Shown here one piece after another: positions 50,965-60,966 of a DNA stretch of 64,000 nucleotides. Each line of letters opens with the position of its first letter. The first letter of the stretch is position 1. Where the stretch lies: NCBI GenBank assembly GCA_024195265.1, contig JAJLRJ010000006.1:13772139-13836138 (forward strand), in the 5' to 3' direction. The position numbers were made by a program, and so were the translations under genes. Below the pieces are notes generated by a model that was given only the letters and a program-made list of their open reading frames with translations, searched no databases and was not told the DNA's origin. The stretch comes from Dendrophyllia cribrosa (lineage: Eukaryota; Cnidaria; Anthozoa; Scleractinia; Dendrophylliidae).

Positions 50965-53900
50965 ACTCACTCAAACAGATAGCATAGTAGCTTTCGTAGT
51001 TTCGTAACTCTCTTGTGGGCTTCGCAGTACACTTGTGGCAAGTCTAAAATTTAGGAAGGCAGTGAATATGCAATAACCTAAGGTAATATAGAATTGGAAA
51101 AAGCGTGTTTTTTGGAAGTGAATTGTTGATACATATTCTGGGGGGGGGGGGAGTACTCCCGACAATTAAGGGTAGGTGTGTGCCGCCTGAAGCATCAAAA
51201 GCAACCATTATAAACAATTGATAATTTTGTTTTACGAAATAATAGATTTCAATATATATTTTCTTACTTTAAGTCTGCTATATTCTTTGCTAATTGAGCT
51301 ACGTTGAGCACTCTAAGGCAACTCTCTTGCGTCAGGATTTCAATGCGATAAAGCTACATTGATTTGAATGTGATGGGAATAACACACCGACTGATTGATA
51401 TTCCTCTTCTTTTTATAAGCGGAGAACGTTTTCTCTGTCTTGCTTGCCACTAAAATAATACATTGTCTTTTTGTTTGTTTTGTCAATTAGCTCCCATATA
51501 GTGCCAATATTTTTCCTTTAAAAAAAATCAACACGCTGAAATTGCTTATAATGCTTGCTTGATAAACTTTTGTTAACTAAATCAGCAAAATTATTACGTC
51601 TTTTGCATACTATTGCATAATCAAACTGTAATGGCAATGATTCAGTGTTCCAATTTAGAACAAAAGCCAAATCCATACTCTTGCACAATCAAACGGGAAC
51701 ATTTTTAGTTAGCTGAATATGCAAAATCTCACCTCTCTTGCATACTATTGCATAATCATGACACCTCAACATTTAATAACCATTCAAAATTGAAATTTCT
51801 CTTTAATAATCAAACCGTAATAGGAATGATTCAGTATTCCAATGACTACTGAAAAGGGACATTAACGTTAATTTTGCAGAAAAGCAAATCCATTGTATAA
51901 TACAATCAAATTAGGCCCCTTCATGAGCGACGCATGAAAATAGAACGCGTGTTTTATTTCCGATTTGACAGCCTTGTCAGGTAAATGACCACAAGTTGCT
52001 TCTTATTGTCTAAAATTAATTGCCTACTCGCTTAAGCTACCTGCTTTGGTGGCTTAAATTTAACTAGAGTTTAACTCAATTAAGCTGACTCGTTTAACTT
52101 TAAGCAAATTGGAAAACCAACTTTTTCGCTCTTCACGGTTAGTCATCCCGAGTACACAACGTATCGCAGAACATTCCTCACAATTTTTCTTTTCACGAAC
52201 ATTTCCGGTTGTCACTCGCTAAGCGACTTGGAAAATCGCTCTTCAGGGTTAGTCATCCCTTTCCGGTTGAAACTAGCTAACGACTTGAAAAATCGCTCTT
52301 CAGGGTTAGTCATCCCGGGTACACAATGTATCGCAGAACATTCCTGACAATTTTTTTTCTTTTCACGACATTTCCACTTGTCACTCGCTAAACGACTTCA
52401 AAAATCGCTCCTCGCGGTTAATCTTCCCGAGTAGACAAGGTATCGCAGAACATTCCTGCCAATTTCTAGAATTTTCTATCAATTTTCTATTTAAGTGCTT
52501 AAAACCACAAAAACAATAAATCCAAGATAAGAAACAATCTGTCAGGCGATGAGGTCATAGCTATAAACCCGCGTATAAACCTCAGAAAGCGGACAAACAT
52601 ACAAGGTGAAATTTCTTAGCTTCGTCGAGCGCGGAAAATGTCAGCTATAAACCTCAAAAAGCAAACAAAGATACAGGATGAAATTTCTTAGCTTCGTCGA
52701 GCGCGGAAAATGTCAAAGCGCAACTCACCCAAATCACTGTAAATAAGAACTGTACGCGAAAAATGTCAAAGCGCAACTCACGCAAATCACTGTAAATAAG
52801 AACTGTAATACCCTTGTGGTGAGGTCATAGCTCTGAGAACTGTAATACCTTTGTGGTAACGTAACGTAAGACATAACAAGTTCATGACAATTCAATACCC
52901 TAGGGAAATTAACAATAGGTCCGGGGGTGCCCCTCAAAAATTTTAGTGGCGGTATGTGACACACTTCTTGAAATCCTAACCTGTTTAACCAACCATATCC
53001 TCGGTGCCCTAATATAGCTTCTATAAAAAAGAAATAAGTAACCCCCCCAGACAAATGTTAACAAAACTAAACAAAGAACCTTTGTTAACAACTTTTGCCC
53101 CTTTTTTTCGTAATGAATCGTACATCTCGTTTACGCGCAAGCGCATTAACGAGATAAAAACATGCTAAAAGGTGTAAAATAAATAAAAGGAATGCAAAAA
53201 ATTGAAAATTAAGTAAAAACCTTAGTTAGCATGTATTGAATCAGATTGTACATTGAGACATTGAGATTGATCAAATTTGACTGTTTATTGTTTGAAATGT
53301 TTTTTATCAAGGAACTGAGACCTAGTCTCGATGTTCAATTCTTAATTTTCAATTTTCTGCATTCCTTTCTTAATTTTGTTATTTTACTTTTTACACCTTT
53401 TAGCATGTTTTTACATATTTATATAGGTACCTATATGGGTTAATTTTCTTATTTTAACTTGATAATGACCGAAGAGCGGTCGAAACGTCGTGAAAAATTT
53501 TTACAGTTAGTTTTTACTGTAAATCAAATCATGTTTTTATTATAATAATATACATGAAAAAATTACTCGATTCTGATTGGCTAAGAGCAGTGCAGTTCAA
53601 GTGTAACACCAGTGCAAAACGTGTAACACCAGTACAAAAAGTGTAACACCAGTGCAAATTACAAATCCAAAAAGAAATTTTTTTTTCTTTTTTTTTTTGC
53701 CAAAAAAAAAGAAAAAAAAATTCCAAAAAAAAAAATTCCAAACAAAAATGGATGCAAATTTTTTCATGTATAATTATTAATAAGTAATCATACGGTTTCG
53801 AGTTTAATTTGAAATTAATTTGCACGAGTGAGTTTTTCAAAAAGCTCAAAATTGCACGAGCCGAAGCGGCTCGTGCAATTTTGAGCTTTTTGAAAAACTC

Positions 53901-55150
53901 ACTTGTGCAAATTAATTCCAAATTGAACTCGAAACCGTATGATTACCTATACTAATAGCTGCGGCTGAAATAAACAATAATGGCAAATTTCTGTACCATT
54001 CATGCAGGACTTAAAGCTACTGGAAATTCAACAGCAACAAGTTCTTTAACCTCCACAGAGAAAACAGCCGTCAAACGTGTTCATACTGATGAACCTTCAA
54101 CCTCAAAGGGAAGCAAGAAAAGCAGAATGTGGTAAGATTATGTGGATGTGTTAACCCTATTGCTCCCAAAAGCAGTCACAATCAATATTCAAATCCAAAT
54201 TTCTTTTTGTTGATAATTAAAGCCACATGTAAGCCACAGGTGACCCAGGTGACATGGCTGGAGCTTAATCCAGTTTCTGTAGCATGAAGCAACTAGGATT
54301 GTTATATAGCTGGAGTTTTTCTCAATGCAACACATGCGTTCATCGGTTGATTCATGGTCACATGACATCTTACAAACAAACTGTTTCCCGCCAAAACGTC
54401 CATAAGCAGGCAACACTTGCAAAAATGGGCAACATTTTTTACATCAGAGGGTAACAGTTCACTGTTCCCTGCTAGCGCACATGATCAGACCGTGACAAAA
54501 GGTGGCATGATTATGATCGGATTGATGTTAACCTCAATTAGTGCTTGGCGCATTTTTCAAACTGTGCTTTTTTCCACTACAAAGAAAGCTATATATAACA
54601 AATCACTTAATGACTGGTCCCGTGAGAAACAGTGAATTTTGCTTCCCTCAAATCTCGAAAACAAAATTTATTTTTTTCCTCGGGACCGGTCATTAATTGT
54701 TAAGTATTGCTACTCCCCCCTGGATGGGATGCTAGTCCATCACAGGGTTACCCCCAGCATTTTGCCGCCAATACCCGATTCAGGGCTTGAGACTAACTTT
54801 TCAGCTTACTAGCCAAGTGGCTAGTGACAGGTTTGAATTCACTAGCCAAAATAAATTTTCACAAGCCAGAATAGTACGGGGGGTGGGGGTGGGGATGGGG
54901 ATTGGGCGGTGGAGACAATAACATGTGTAACGCCAGCCCCGGCGTCATATGTGGGTTGAGTTTGTTGTTGGTTCTCTCCTTGCTCCGAGAGGTTTTTCTC
55001 CGGGTACTCCGGTTTTTCCCTTTCCTCAAAAACCAACACTTCCAAATTCCAATTGGATCTGTAAAGTGTCCCCAATTAGTACTCTTTACTAGCCCAAATG
55101 GCTAGTGAAAGCAAAATTCCACTAGCCAAAATTAAATTTGTACTAGACTT

Positions 55151-55184
<34 letters not shown>

Positions 55185-58100
55185 GATTATACACTTGGGT
55201 CAAGTTTTTTTGTCTAAGGAAACAATATGATGGCAGAGGCCAGGCCTTGAACCACTGACCTTGGATCTGAAATCCAATATGTTAACCACCACACCACTGT
55301 GCTTCCACAAAATAAGTACATGTAGAACCATAGCTGTAATGCTGAGGAGCTTTTGTTTGAATGGTTAAACTAGGATTTCTTCCAGACTACTGTGCAGGAG
55401 TTCAATTTTGTGGGAGTTAATTTTTGCGGAATTTGCAGATTTTCTTTGATCCGCAAAAAAAAACTCCCGCAAAATTTTCCGCTGCAGAAATATACTCCCG
55501 CAGAAAATTTAGTAAATCTTGTTTTAATGGTGTACAGGTATATCTCTGAGGCGACCAGCACAACAGTCTTTTGTATTTCTGATTCAACTCCAGACACGTC
55601 CTTAAAAGAACCAGAGACTGTTATCATAATCGACTAATACGTTTTTACAAGAATGTATAATAATTCACTCAGGTTTACTCGTTGTTTATGTTCATGTTGG
55701 CGCTAGAACAGCAACCATAACTATGGGAACTATACTGATACTGCCTTGAATTTTATTTATACTTGACCAGAAGTCCACAAACTTTTCCGCCCAGCAGAAA
55801 TTTTAGCTGTCTTGATCCGCAAAAATTTCCACCCGCAAAACAAATTCAGTCAGCAATCTGCAAAATTTCCCTCCCGCAAAAATTTCCTCGTACACGGTAG
55901 TAGCGTTGTTCTAATTGTTCATCACTGAGCTGACTCAAAAGTTAGAACCACTTTGCACAGCATAATAAGCAGCAAAGAATGGTTTGGTTAGGTAGCTTTC
56001 ATTCTGAGACACAAGGTTTTTGTCGTGTTACGCAGAAAAGGATGCGACAACTTATCAAACGTTATTGTAATTGCTGCGGAACGAGCGCAGCGAGTGAGCA
56101 GCAACATAATCAGGATTTAAGAGAAATATATGAGAAAAAATATAAGCTACGTAAAATCTCAAATTGATCGCTTTTTACCAGAATTCACTGCGCCACGAAC
56201 ACATTTTGGGCCAGAATGCACTGCGCCACGAACAATAGCCTCGCTTGCTGCTTCAGGTTGTTGGCTGCGTGATTTGTAATATTTTGGTCCAACATGTCCC
56301 AGTCAAAATCGGAACTGAAGTGTCAGACTACCGCGAGTTGAGCGAGGACTGTGAGGCATGGTGATAGGACCGTTGGATAGCAAAGATTTTCGAAGATTGT
56401 ACGGAATAAAAGACAAATTTATTTTGAAATCACTGCGACAGGGGTCGATGAGACTGAACTGAGCTGAGCGCGTGGGGACGCGAAACCTGAGCTGAGTGCG
56501 TGGAGACGCGAACACGATACGGCTGGCTAGTAACGCAACATACTTATTATCAATAATTAACCTAAATTTTCACACCGGCTTCCTCGTGGTGAACGCGTCC
56601 TTTGCTCAACAATATTCTACAGACATTGCAAGAACTTGATACGTGAATTACAAAACAAAATTAGTCTTATCAGCTGGAGTTTTCGTCGATTCATCCCGGT
56701 TACATTTGCTTTGCTTCCCCTCAATAAACGAAAGGGAAAATTCTGTAATACCAGCGAGATGATAAAACAGCATTATTACAACAAATTTACCGCAGCAATT
56801 ACTATCTTTTGGATACACTAGTAATAATTATAGATATAAAATTACTAGTCTTTTTGTCTTTCAAGATCGGTAACATGTTTGGCGTGAAAGACCCTATCCC
56901 GAGCGGGCTCCATTTGTGTGTTGTTTACAAATTTTTGTGTGCGAGCTGTAACGCCTGCTACGTCAAAACCACCCGACATTTTTCCACACACGTACGCGAG
57001 CACTTATCCACTGATAGGGCCTCTCACATATTCAAACACCTGGAAGACTCTAAAGAATGCCACAGTTTATGTTCACCCAATTGTTTCAATATCTTAGATC
57101 ATGCTTCCACCAATTTTCAGCTTAAGATAAAGGAAGCTCTGCATATCAAATGGGAACAACCTTCTTTGAACCAACAGTTGTATCATGTTAATTTAAAACT
57201 TTTTTTATAATCACACATTGCCACACATTCTTTCATTTATTTGTTAAAGGTGTGTTCTCTCATTAGCATGTTCATTTACTTAGTATAAATTCAACTTTGT
57301 AACTTAAAATTTCAAACTGAAGATGACAAAGGATTGTCGAAACATGTTTTTTAAAATCAAAAACAGTTGTCGTTGCTTTGAAAATTATGAAGTGAAAAGG
57401 TCGATAACTAATAATTAATATTTATAGTGGATGATAACAAAGTTTTGAACCCTGTTTTCATCACCATCAAAGGATTAAAAAGTTTGTTGTATTAAAAGAG
57501 GTCATTAGGGACTTTTAGATCTGAGTACTAGTATGAGATTAAGTATGAGACAGTATGACTTTCAAATTTCAAACCAGTCATGTCCCCAGAAATCACGCTC
57601 CTTCCTGTGGCTAAACAGTAGATAAGGAGACCCTAGGAATAAAGTTAATGTGATAAGTGATTATCTTAAGGTGGCTGAACACAGTTTGCGTGCGCTCTTC
57701 AATTTCAGCTGCTTATGTGAGTCAGCGCGCGCAGAGTTTTGAGAAAAACAAACGTGGCGCCTGTTCAGCGATCATTTTATTTTGCTCAGCGTGGATCGCG
57801 AAAGTGTTGTTTTTCGTCTTAAAATCAAATAACTTTTTGTTCGTAAAAATGTTTGTTGAATCAATAGAACCATTGAAGAAATACACTGCCTTTTTGGTCG
57901 TTTTTGTCTTTGGATCAAGAACCCAGTCAAATGCAACGCATGCGCAGTTGACTAAACAATTGTGACTGGATGTTTTAGCGACTTTCCTAGGAAACGTGCT
58001 GATTTCTACGAAACCACTCATTAGAATTTCACGAAATTTGGCACAATAATAGTTCCGAATATGCCGAACTCACCTGACATCAAAAATTTGAAATCTAACA

Positions 58101-60151
58101 GAGGAGATTTTTACAAAACGAAAACATATTAAACCACATATTACGGAAGATCCCTCTGTCAAAATTACATGAGACCAGTGTTAACATGCGAATATTTTTA
58201 CGAGTTTACTGGAGACAAATGATGGACAAAATCTAATGACTAGATTTTCTGAAAATAAAAGAAACCAAATATTGCAGGCTGATTTTCAATCCACCGTGTT
58301 GCCATGGCAACACCCTAAAAGCTCAACAAAAATATCAAAATATATAGCTTGTTGCTCAATCGTATGCCTCGCCAATTTTGGGCGCCCAGACGTTAGTGGT
58401 TTTAAAATGACAATGAATGACGCATACATGTAGGTACAGTGAAACTGTGTTCAGCCACCTTAAGAGCACACAAACTTCACTCCAAAAGCCGTACTTTTAC
58501 TCAATCTCGGACTTGTAGTCCAATCTAAAGTTCCCTATAATTTGTATCAACAAGGCAGTGTTCCACTGTACAATATACAGAAAACGTTTACAGGAGTTTT
58601 ATTATGCCAATAGGCCATTTCTGAGTTGCCTTTAGCCTCTCTATCAAAGCGAGGCTAGGTGCGAAACCTTTCATATGAAAATGAGTTTTCATTCACATGC
58701 AAATAAAACTTATTTGCATGTGAAAGGTTTCACACCTAGCCTCGCTTTGATAGAGAGGTAAAGGCAACTTGGAAATGGCCAATTAAAACATCAAATGATT
58801 TTTTTTGTCAAGAAAATTAAATCTGTGACATGTTGCTTTGACCAGGTTAGGAATGGGTGACCTTGACAGTGATGAAGACGAGGAAGAATTAATAACTTCA
58901 GAGAACAAAAGAAAGAATGCACCTGCCACCTGCACTTCAACTGTAACATCATGTACAAGCACTCAAGCTGAACCCTCCACATCTAATGAAGGTCTTGATA
59001 ACATATGTCACTTGGATGCTGGAGCAGAGACAACTGCAGAAGGGAAACCATTAGAAGCAGAAACGAACAAACATGGTCACGGAAAAGATGAAACAAAAGA
59101 TGTTCAAGAAATGCAATCACTTAACAAAGAAGGGGAACGATCAGAAGATGGAGGTGGTGCTGCAGAGCAAGTTACCGACAAACAGTCGTGTCAAGAGGTG
59201 ACTAAAATGAATGATCATGAATTGGCTATACATGTGTGCTAAATACTCTTAATTCTCTCTCAAAACCAGCCAATTATAACTTGCCAAAGTCCATTTGTCA
59301 GCTATAAAAAAGTAAGGGCACCAAAGGAAAGTTCTTCTTACTAAACTTTCAGATTTGAATTAGTTGTATACTATAAAGGCCCTACATGTAATTATAGGAG
59401 AAATACAGTAAACACCCGCATATACAATGTAAGAACACACAATTTCGGAGGTTAGGCTGATTGAGTTCTTATTTATCAGGTGCTTAGTGACAAATCGGCC
59501 TCAAAATGTTCTTAAATTTTTATTTAGTAATACTATCCAAACCATGTTGCTAGAGGTATAATTAGCATATTTTAGGAAAATAAAAATAATAATAAATTAT
59601 TCTGTAATTTAATTATATTAACAAATGAACTCAATAAGACAGCTTGACAGCTGATAGAGTTATGTAGTTATCTGACAGCAAACATAAACTTACATGTTTT
59701 GTAATTATGACACTTTTTCCATTTTATAAGAACATGTTACAATTTTCATGCTGATCTTGTTCTTATAAAAGTGGGGCTTTATTGGCCAAATTTTAGCCCG
59801 GTGTTCTAAATCAGCATTTGTTCTTATATGTGGGTGTTAAATGTATTACTGTCAAAAATGTTTGAATTGCAACAATAAAAGAATTGTGATCAGTAAAGAT
59901 TACATACATGTATACCTTTCTCCTCACAGGTCAAGTTTTGCCTTGATGATTATACTTCGGCCAAGGAACTTGAATCTCTGGGAATGGAACGTCTTAAGGA
60001 GGAGCTCATGGCTAGGGGGCTAAAATGTGGAGGGACATTACAGCAAAGGGCTCAGAGGTTGTTTGCTACCAAAGGTGTTTCACTGGATCAACTGGATCCT
60101 TCATTCTTTGCCAAACCAACAGGAAACAAGAAGTCAAATGGAAAGAAGTGA
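38507..60151 (+). CDS. SDE2: SDE2 homologue, complete six-exon gene (404 aa)
   Basis: Exons 38507-38617, 40373-40608, 43022-43191, 54008-54131, 58846-59197 and 59930-60151 join in consistent phase (0, 2, 1, 2, 0), each with GT-AG introns. The product has a 76-residue ubiquitin-like N-terminus ending exactly at Gly-Gly before Lys-Gly-Gly (residues 75-79, [17 protein letters not shown]). This is the site where a deubiquitinase cleaves SDE2 to release the active C-terminal fragment. The [16 protein letters not shown] block, a charged coiled coil, an acidic Ser/Thr region and a C-terminal SAP-like domain ([19 protein letters not shown]) follow in the SDE2 order. In other eukaryotes SDE2 acts in pre-mRNA splicing, genome stability under replication stress and fork protection. 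Introns 1-4 are loaded with transposons; intron 3 is 10.8 kb. Confidence 0.95.
38862..39540. repeat. TACCTGCCAACT-ended element, copy 2
   Basis: Same inverted ends as 8922-9341, in SDE2 intron 1. It contains CCGAA-type minisatellite units near 38920-39040 and a tRNA-like segment at 39313-39383, probably a nested SINE. Confidence 0.75.
39313..39383 (+). repeat. tRNA-derived SINE head
   Basis: CAGTGGTCTAGTGGTGAAGG resembles a tRNA A box and GGTTCCGGGTTTGATTCTAGG a B box, spaced as in a tRNA. It lacks a proper acceptor stem, so it is not a functional tRNA. Confidence 0.55.
39563..39858 (+). repeat. TTTACTGCGCCTTTC MITE, copy A
   Basis: A 290-bp element with long inverted ends (CTGCGCCTTTCAATAACATG; CATGTTATTGAGAGGCACAG), in SDE2 intron 1. 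Same orientation as copy C. Confidence 0.85.
39888..40180 (-). repeat. TTTACTGCGCCTTTC MITE, copy B
   Basis: Same element as copy A in reverse orientation, only about 30 bases away, so the pair can form a large foldback. Confidence 0.85.
40373..40608 (+). CDS. SDE2: SDE2 exon 2
   Basis: Begins after a TGTGACAG acceptor and ends before GTAAGA, phase 2. Encodes the rest of the ubiquitin-like domain, the GG-KGG cleavage site and the most conserved SDE2 block ([20 protein letters not shown]). Confidence 0.93.
41271..41566 (+). repeat. TTTACTGCGCCTTTC MITE, copy C
   Basis: Third copy, in SDE2 intron 2. It ends 13 bases before the TTAA element at 41580. Confidence 0.85.
41580..42382. mobile_element. 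TTAA-flanked 0.8-kb non-autonomous transposon, copy 1
   Basis: Bounded by TTAA and inverted ends GGTGGCTGAACACAGTTT / AAACTGTGTTCAGCCACC. A TTAA duplication is characteristic of piggyBac-type transposases. No transposase is encoded. Nearly identical to 57666-58463. Confidence 0.85.
42683..42746 (+). repeat. tRNA-derived SINE head
   Basis: AGTGGTGTAGTGATAAGCC (A-box-like) and GGAGGTTCAAGCATGG (B-box-like) spaced as in a tRNA. No cloverleaf acceptor stem is seen. Confidence 0.5.
43022..43191 (+). CDS. SDE2: SDE2 exon 3
   Basis: Begins after TCTTTTAG, ends before GTAAAA, phase 1. Encodes [13 protein letters not shown] and a Glu/Arg/Lys coiled coil, then [19 protein letters not shown], as in other SDE2 proteins. 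Confidence 0.92.
43451..43624. repeat. Long-hairpin MITE, copy 2
   Basis: Same family as 12454-12632 (shared ATGGCGGCCGATTTATTATT-like arm and TTAATTAGCCT core), inside SDE2 intron 3. Confidence 0.75.
43812..44688 (-). repeat. Tandem array of 14 tRNA-like units
   Basis: Fourteen head-to-tail units of about 62 bp. On the minus strand each reads TCACTCAGTGGTTAGAGCAT (A-box-like) ... AAGGTCATAGGTTCGATTCC (B-box-like) and then CTGTCTGG into the next unit. The spacing between the boxes is that of a tRNA, but the acceptor stem is replaced by the join to the next unit. Units differ by a few bases, with two variants (CACACCAG and CTTCAACAG) mixed along the array. It lies in SDE2 intron 3, opposite to the gene. 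Confidence 0.9.
44783..45176. repeat. MITE with TTAAAGGGGC ends
   Basis: TTAAAGGGGCTATGTCA at the left is mirrored by TGACAATGCCCCTTTAA at the right. Related by its ends to 11784-12152. Confidence 0.7.
45300..45783. repeat. MITE with CCCTTTAACCCCTAAG ends
   Basis: CCCTTTAACCCCTAAGG at the left faces CTTAGGGCTTAAAGGG at the right. A degenerate minus-strand tRNA-like segment follows immediately (45783-45838). Confidence 0.6.
45783..45838 (-). repeat. tRNA-derived SINE head (degenerate)
   Basis: On the minus strand, GGTGTAGTGGCTAGAGTGTTGG resembles an A-box region and AAGGTTGGTGG a decayed B box. Confidence 0.4.
46026..46558 (+). mobile_element. Penelope-like element, 3' fragment
   Basis: After a (TA)n run, 46050-46285 encodes the end of a GIY-YIG endonuclease domain ([35 protein letters not shown] then stop), closely related to the C-terminus of the larger element at 47355-48975. 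The 3' tail holds a hammerhead-like motif at 46475-46502, and a second long (TA)n run (about 46566-46622) follows. A dead fragment in SDE2 intron 3. Confidence 0.85.
46475..46502 (+). ncRNA. Hammerhead-ribozyme-like motif (PLE fragment)
   Basis: CTGAAGA, then GGCC-GTGA-GGCC as stem II, then GAAAC. This matches the CUGANGA ... GAAA hammerhead core known from Penelope-like elements. Confidence 0.55.
46785..46812 (-). ncRNA. Hammerhead-ribozyme-like motif, left inverted arm
   Basis: Complement of the right-arm motif at 49397-49424 (CTGAAGA, GGCC/GGCC stem, GAAACG). Confidence 0.55.
47355..48975 (+). CDS. Penelope-like reverse transcriptase / GIY-YIG endonuclease (5'-truncated ORF, about 540 aa)
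   Basis: An uninterrupted frame of about 540 codons beginning exactly at the left-arm junction and lacking the N-terminal part of the usual polyprotein; no initiating ATG is seen at the junction. Reverse transcriptase motifs: A ([12 protein letters not shown]), B ([18 protein letters not shown]), C ([11 protein letters not shown]) and the following [10 protein letters not shown]2H2-like finger (CTICSRSFN ... HITHMH) precedes the GIY-YIG nuclease ([18 protein letters not shown] ... RANQHRSD), the hallmark of canonical Penelope-like elements. The reading frame is intact over its whole length, so the insertion is recent. The last 40 codons are duplicated in inverted form in the left arm. Confidence 0.92.
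49397..49424 (+). ncRNA. Hammerhead-ribozyme-like motif, right arm
   Basis: CTGAAGA, stem II GGCC-GTGAT-GGCC, GAAACG. It lies in the 3' part of the right arm, where Penelope-like elements are known to carry minimal hammerheads. Confidence 0.6.
49564..52109. other. SDE2 intron 3, mostly unstructured
   Basis: No gene is seen. Contains a C-rich tract (49926-49955, a C run of about 22), a (CACT)n microsatellite (50956-50975) and a G-run fragment of the GGGGAGTACTCCC family at 51140-51162. Confidence 0.55.
52110..52475 (+). repeat. Tandem repeat, about 3.5 units
   Basis: Units of roughly 70-130 bp share AAATCGCTCTTCAGGGTTAG, CATCCCGAGTACACAA, GTATCGCAGAACATTCCT and TTCCGGTTGTCACTCGCTAA. Confidence 0.75.
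52555..52812 (+). repeat. Tandem repeat, two overlapping unit types
   Basis: AGCTATAAACCTCA ... GAAATTTCTTAGCTTCGTCG occurs twice, followed by two copies of AAAATGTCAAAGCGCAACTC ... CACTGTAAATAAGAACTGT. Confidence 0.75.
53230..53500 (+). mobile_element. Penelope-like element, 3' fragment
   Basis: 53270-53345 encodes a decayed C-terminal tail ([21 protein letters not shown]) of the type ending Penelope-like GIY-YIG proteins. A hammerhead-like remnant follows at 53459-53488 (TTGATAA, GACCG/CGGTC stem II, GAAACG). Confidence 0.65.
53530..53970. repeat. MITE with internal short tandem repeat and palindrome
   Basis: Three copies of GTGTAACACCAGTRCAAAA (53600-53660) and a long A/T homopolymer stretch are followed by a perfect palindrome of about 95 bp at 53822-53915 centred on GAGCCGAAGCGGCTC. 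Confidence 0.75.
54008..54131 (+). CDS. SDE2: SDE2 exon 4
   Basis: Begins after CATGCAG, ends before GTAAGA, phase 2. Ser/Thr/Lys-rich linker ending KKSRM, with Trp formed across the junction to exon 5, matching the conserved WLG of SDE2. Confidence 0.82.
54705..55312 (-). mobile_element. SINE interrupted by a MITE
   Basis: 54705-54780 (CTGGATGGGATGCTAGTCCA, CACAGGGTTACCCCCAGC) and 55184-55312 form one SINE: its tRNA-like head is on the minus strand at 55240-55308 (GTGGTGTGGTGGTTAACAT as A box, GGTTCAAGGCC as a decayed B box). The body is split by the insertion at 54781-55183. Confidence 0.65.
54781..55183. mobile_element. MITE inserted in a SINE
   Basis: A 403-bp element with ends CAGGGCTTGAGACTAAC / GTTAGTCTCGAGCCCTG and a CGATT duplication on both sides (54776-54780 and 55184-55188). 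Internal ACTAGCCAAGTGGCTAGT palindromes and an unrelated GC-rich insert (54935-55060, TTTTTCTCCGGGTACTCCGG) are visible. Confidence 0.8.
56860..57346 (+). mobile_element. Penelope-like element, 3' fragment with GIY-YIG remnant
   Basis: 56875-57210 encodes a GIY-YIG C-terminal region of a second subfamily ([54 protein letters not shown]) with a stop at 57208-57210. The 3' tail holds a hammerhead-like motif at 57317-57346 (CTGAAGA, GACA/TGTC stem II, GAAACATG). In SDE2 intron 4. Confidence 0.85.
57317..57346 (+). ncRNA. Hammerhead-ribozyme-like motif
   Basis: CTGAAGATGACAAAGGATTG followed by TCGAAAC: core plus a 4-bp stem II. Position after the endonuclease end matches Penelope-like elements. 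Confidence 0.5.
57666..58463. mobile_element. TTAA-flanked 0.8-kb non-autonomous transposon, copy 2
   Basis: Same inverted ends and TTAA duplication as 41580-42382, same orientation, differing by scattered substitutions and a small deletion. In SDE2 intron 4. Confidence 0.85.
58612..58781. repeat. Long-hairpin MITE
   Basis: GGCCATTTCTGAGTTGCCTT and TATCAAAGCGAGGCTAGGTG pair with complements ending at 58781, giving a stem of about 75 bp. Ends 64 bases before SDE2 exon 5. Confidence 0.85.
58846..59197 (+). CDS. SDE2: SDE2 exon 5
   Basis: Begins after GACCAG with [14 protein letters not shown], a conserved junction followed by a long acidic, Ser/Thr-rich disordered region. Ends at Glu before GTGACT, phase 0. 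The open frame continues 15 codons into the intron. Confidence 0.88.
59930..60151 (+). CDS. SDE2: SDE2 exon 6 (last)
   Basis: Begins after CTCCTCACAG; 73 codons plus TGA. Encodes the C-terminal SAP-like domain ([33 protein letters not shown]) and the LDPSFFAK ending typical of SDE2. Confidence 0.93.
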   Translation, partial: VKFCLDDYTSAKELESLGMERLKEELMARGLKCGGTLQQRAQRLFATKGVSLDQLDPSFFAKPTGNKKSNGKK

Positions 60152-60469
60152 AAGAACCCTTACTATGAACTCAACAGATTTTTTGAAAATTCCACTTTCA
60201 GAAATTACGAGAAAGAAACAATTTGTTCAATGCTCAACAGCTTTCATTTTAATAGCTTACACAAGAGGATTACATCCATAAACTTTCCACAATTAACTAC
60301 ATAGACAACTTCAAGAAGAAAAGAGTTGACATTGACTTTGTACCTGCTGAGTATTCCATAAGGCGCTTCTTCCAATGCCTTGTAAGGTTTACCCACATGC
60401 TGGTTAAATCTTTTTTATTAGTTTGCTTTGCAATTATTTTTGCAAACTTAATTATTAGTGCAGTTTTTA

Positions 60470-60966
60470 GGGCAGTTTTCAATTGAGTGTTGTAAAACCA
60501 AAACCAAAGTAATTACTCTGACCAATCACAGAAGTCGTAAACAATCCAATGAACCAATCTGAGCTCGAAGCAATTACATGTCGGCGGCGCCAAGCGTGGG
60601 AAAACATGTGCGAGCAAGTCACGATTGGTTTTGGTTTTACTTCTGATTGGTCGAGAAAGTGGAGCGAGATTTTTTAGCCAATCACAAAGCGTAGCAATAC
60701 AAAACCAAACCAATTGTATAATTACTTTCGACACTCAATTGAAAACTGCTCTAATTGAGTGTTGTAAAACCAAAACCAAAGTAATCACTCTGGCCAATCA
60801 CAACAAATACATGCAGCCGGCGCCAAGCGCGGGAAAACGTGTGCAAGTAAGTAACAATTGGTTTTGGTTTTATTTCCGACTGGTTGATAAAGTGGCACAG
60901 GATTTTTTAGCCAATCACCAAGCAATTGCAAAATTACTTTTGACACTCAAATGAAAACCACTCTAA
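60470..60966. repeat. Two tandem copies of a TGAGTGTTGTAAAACCAAAA MITE
   Basis: 60470-60750 and 60752-60966 each begin CAATTGAGTGTTGTAAAACC and end GACACTCAA(T/A)TGAAAACYRC. Both contain ACCAATCAC and GGCGCCAAGCG blocks. Lies in the 3' flank of SDE2. Confidence 0.8.
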
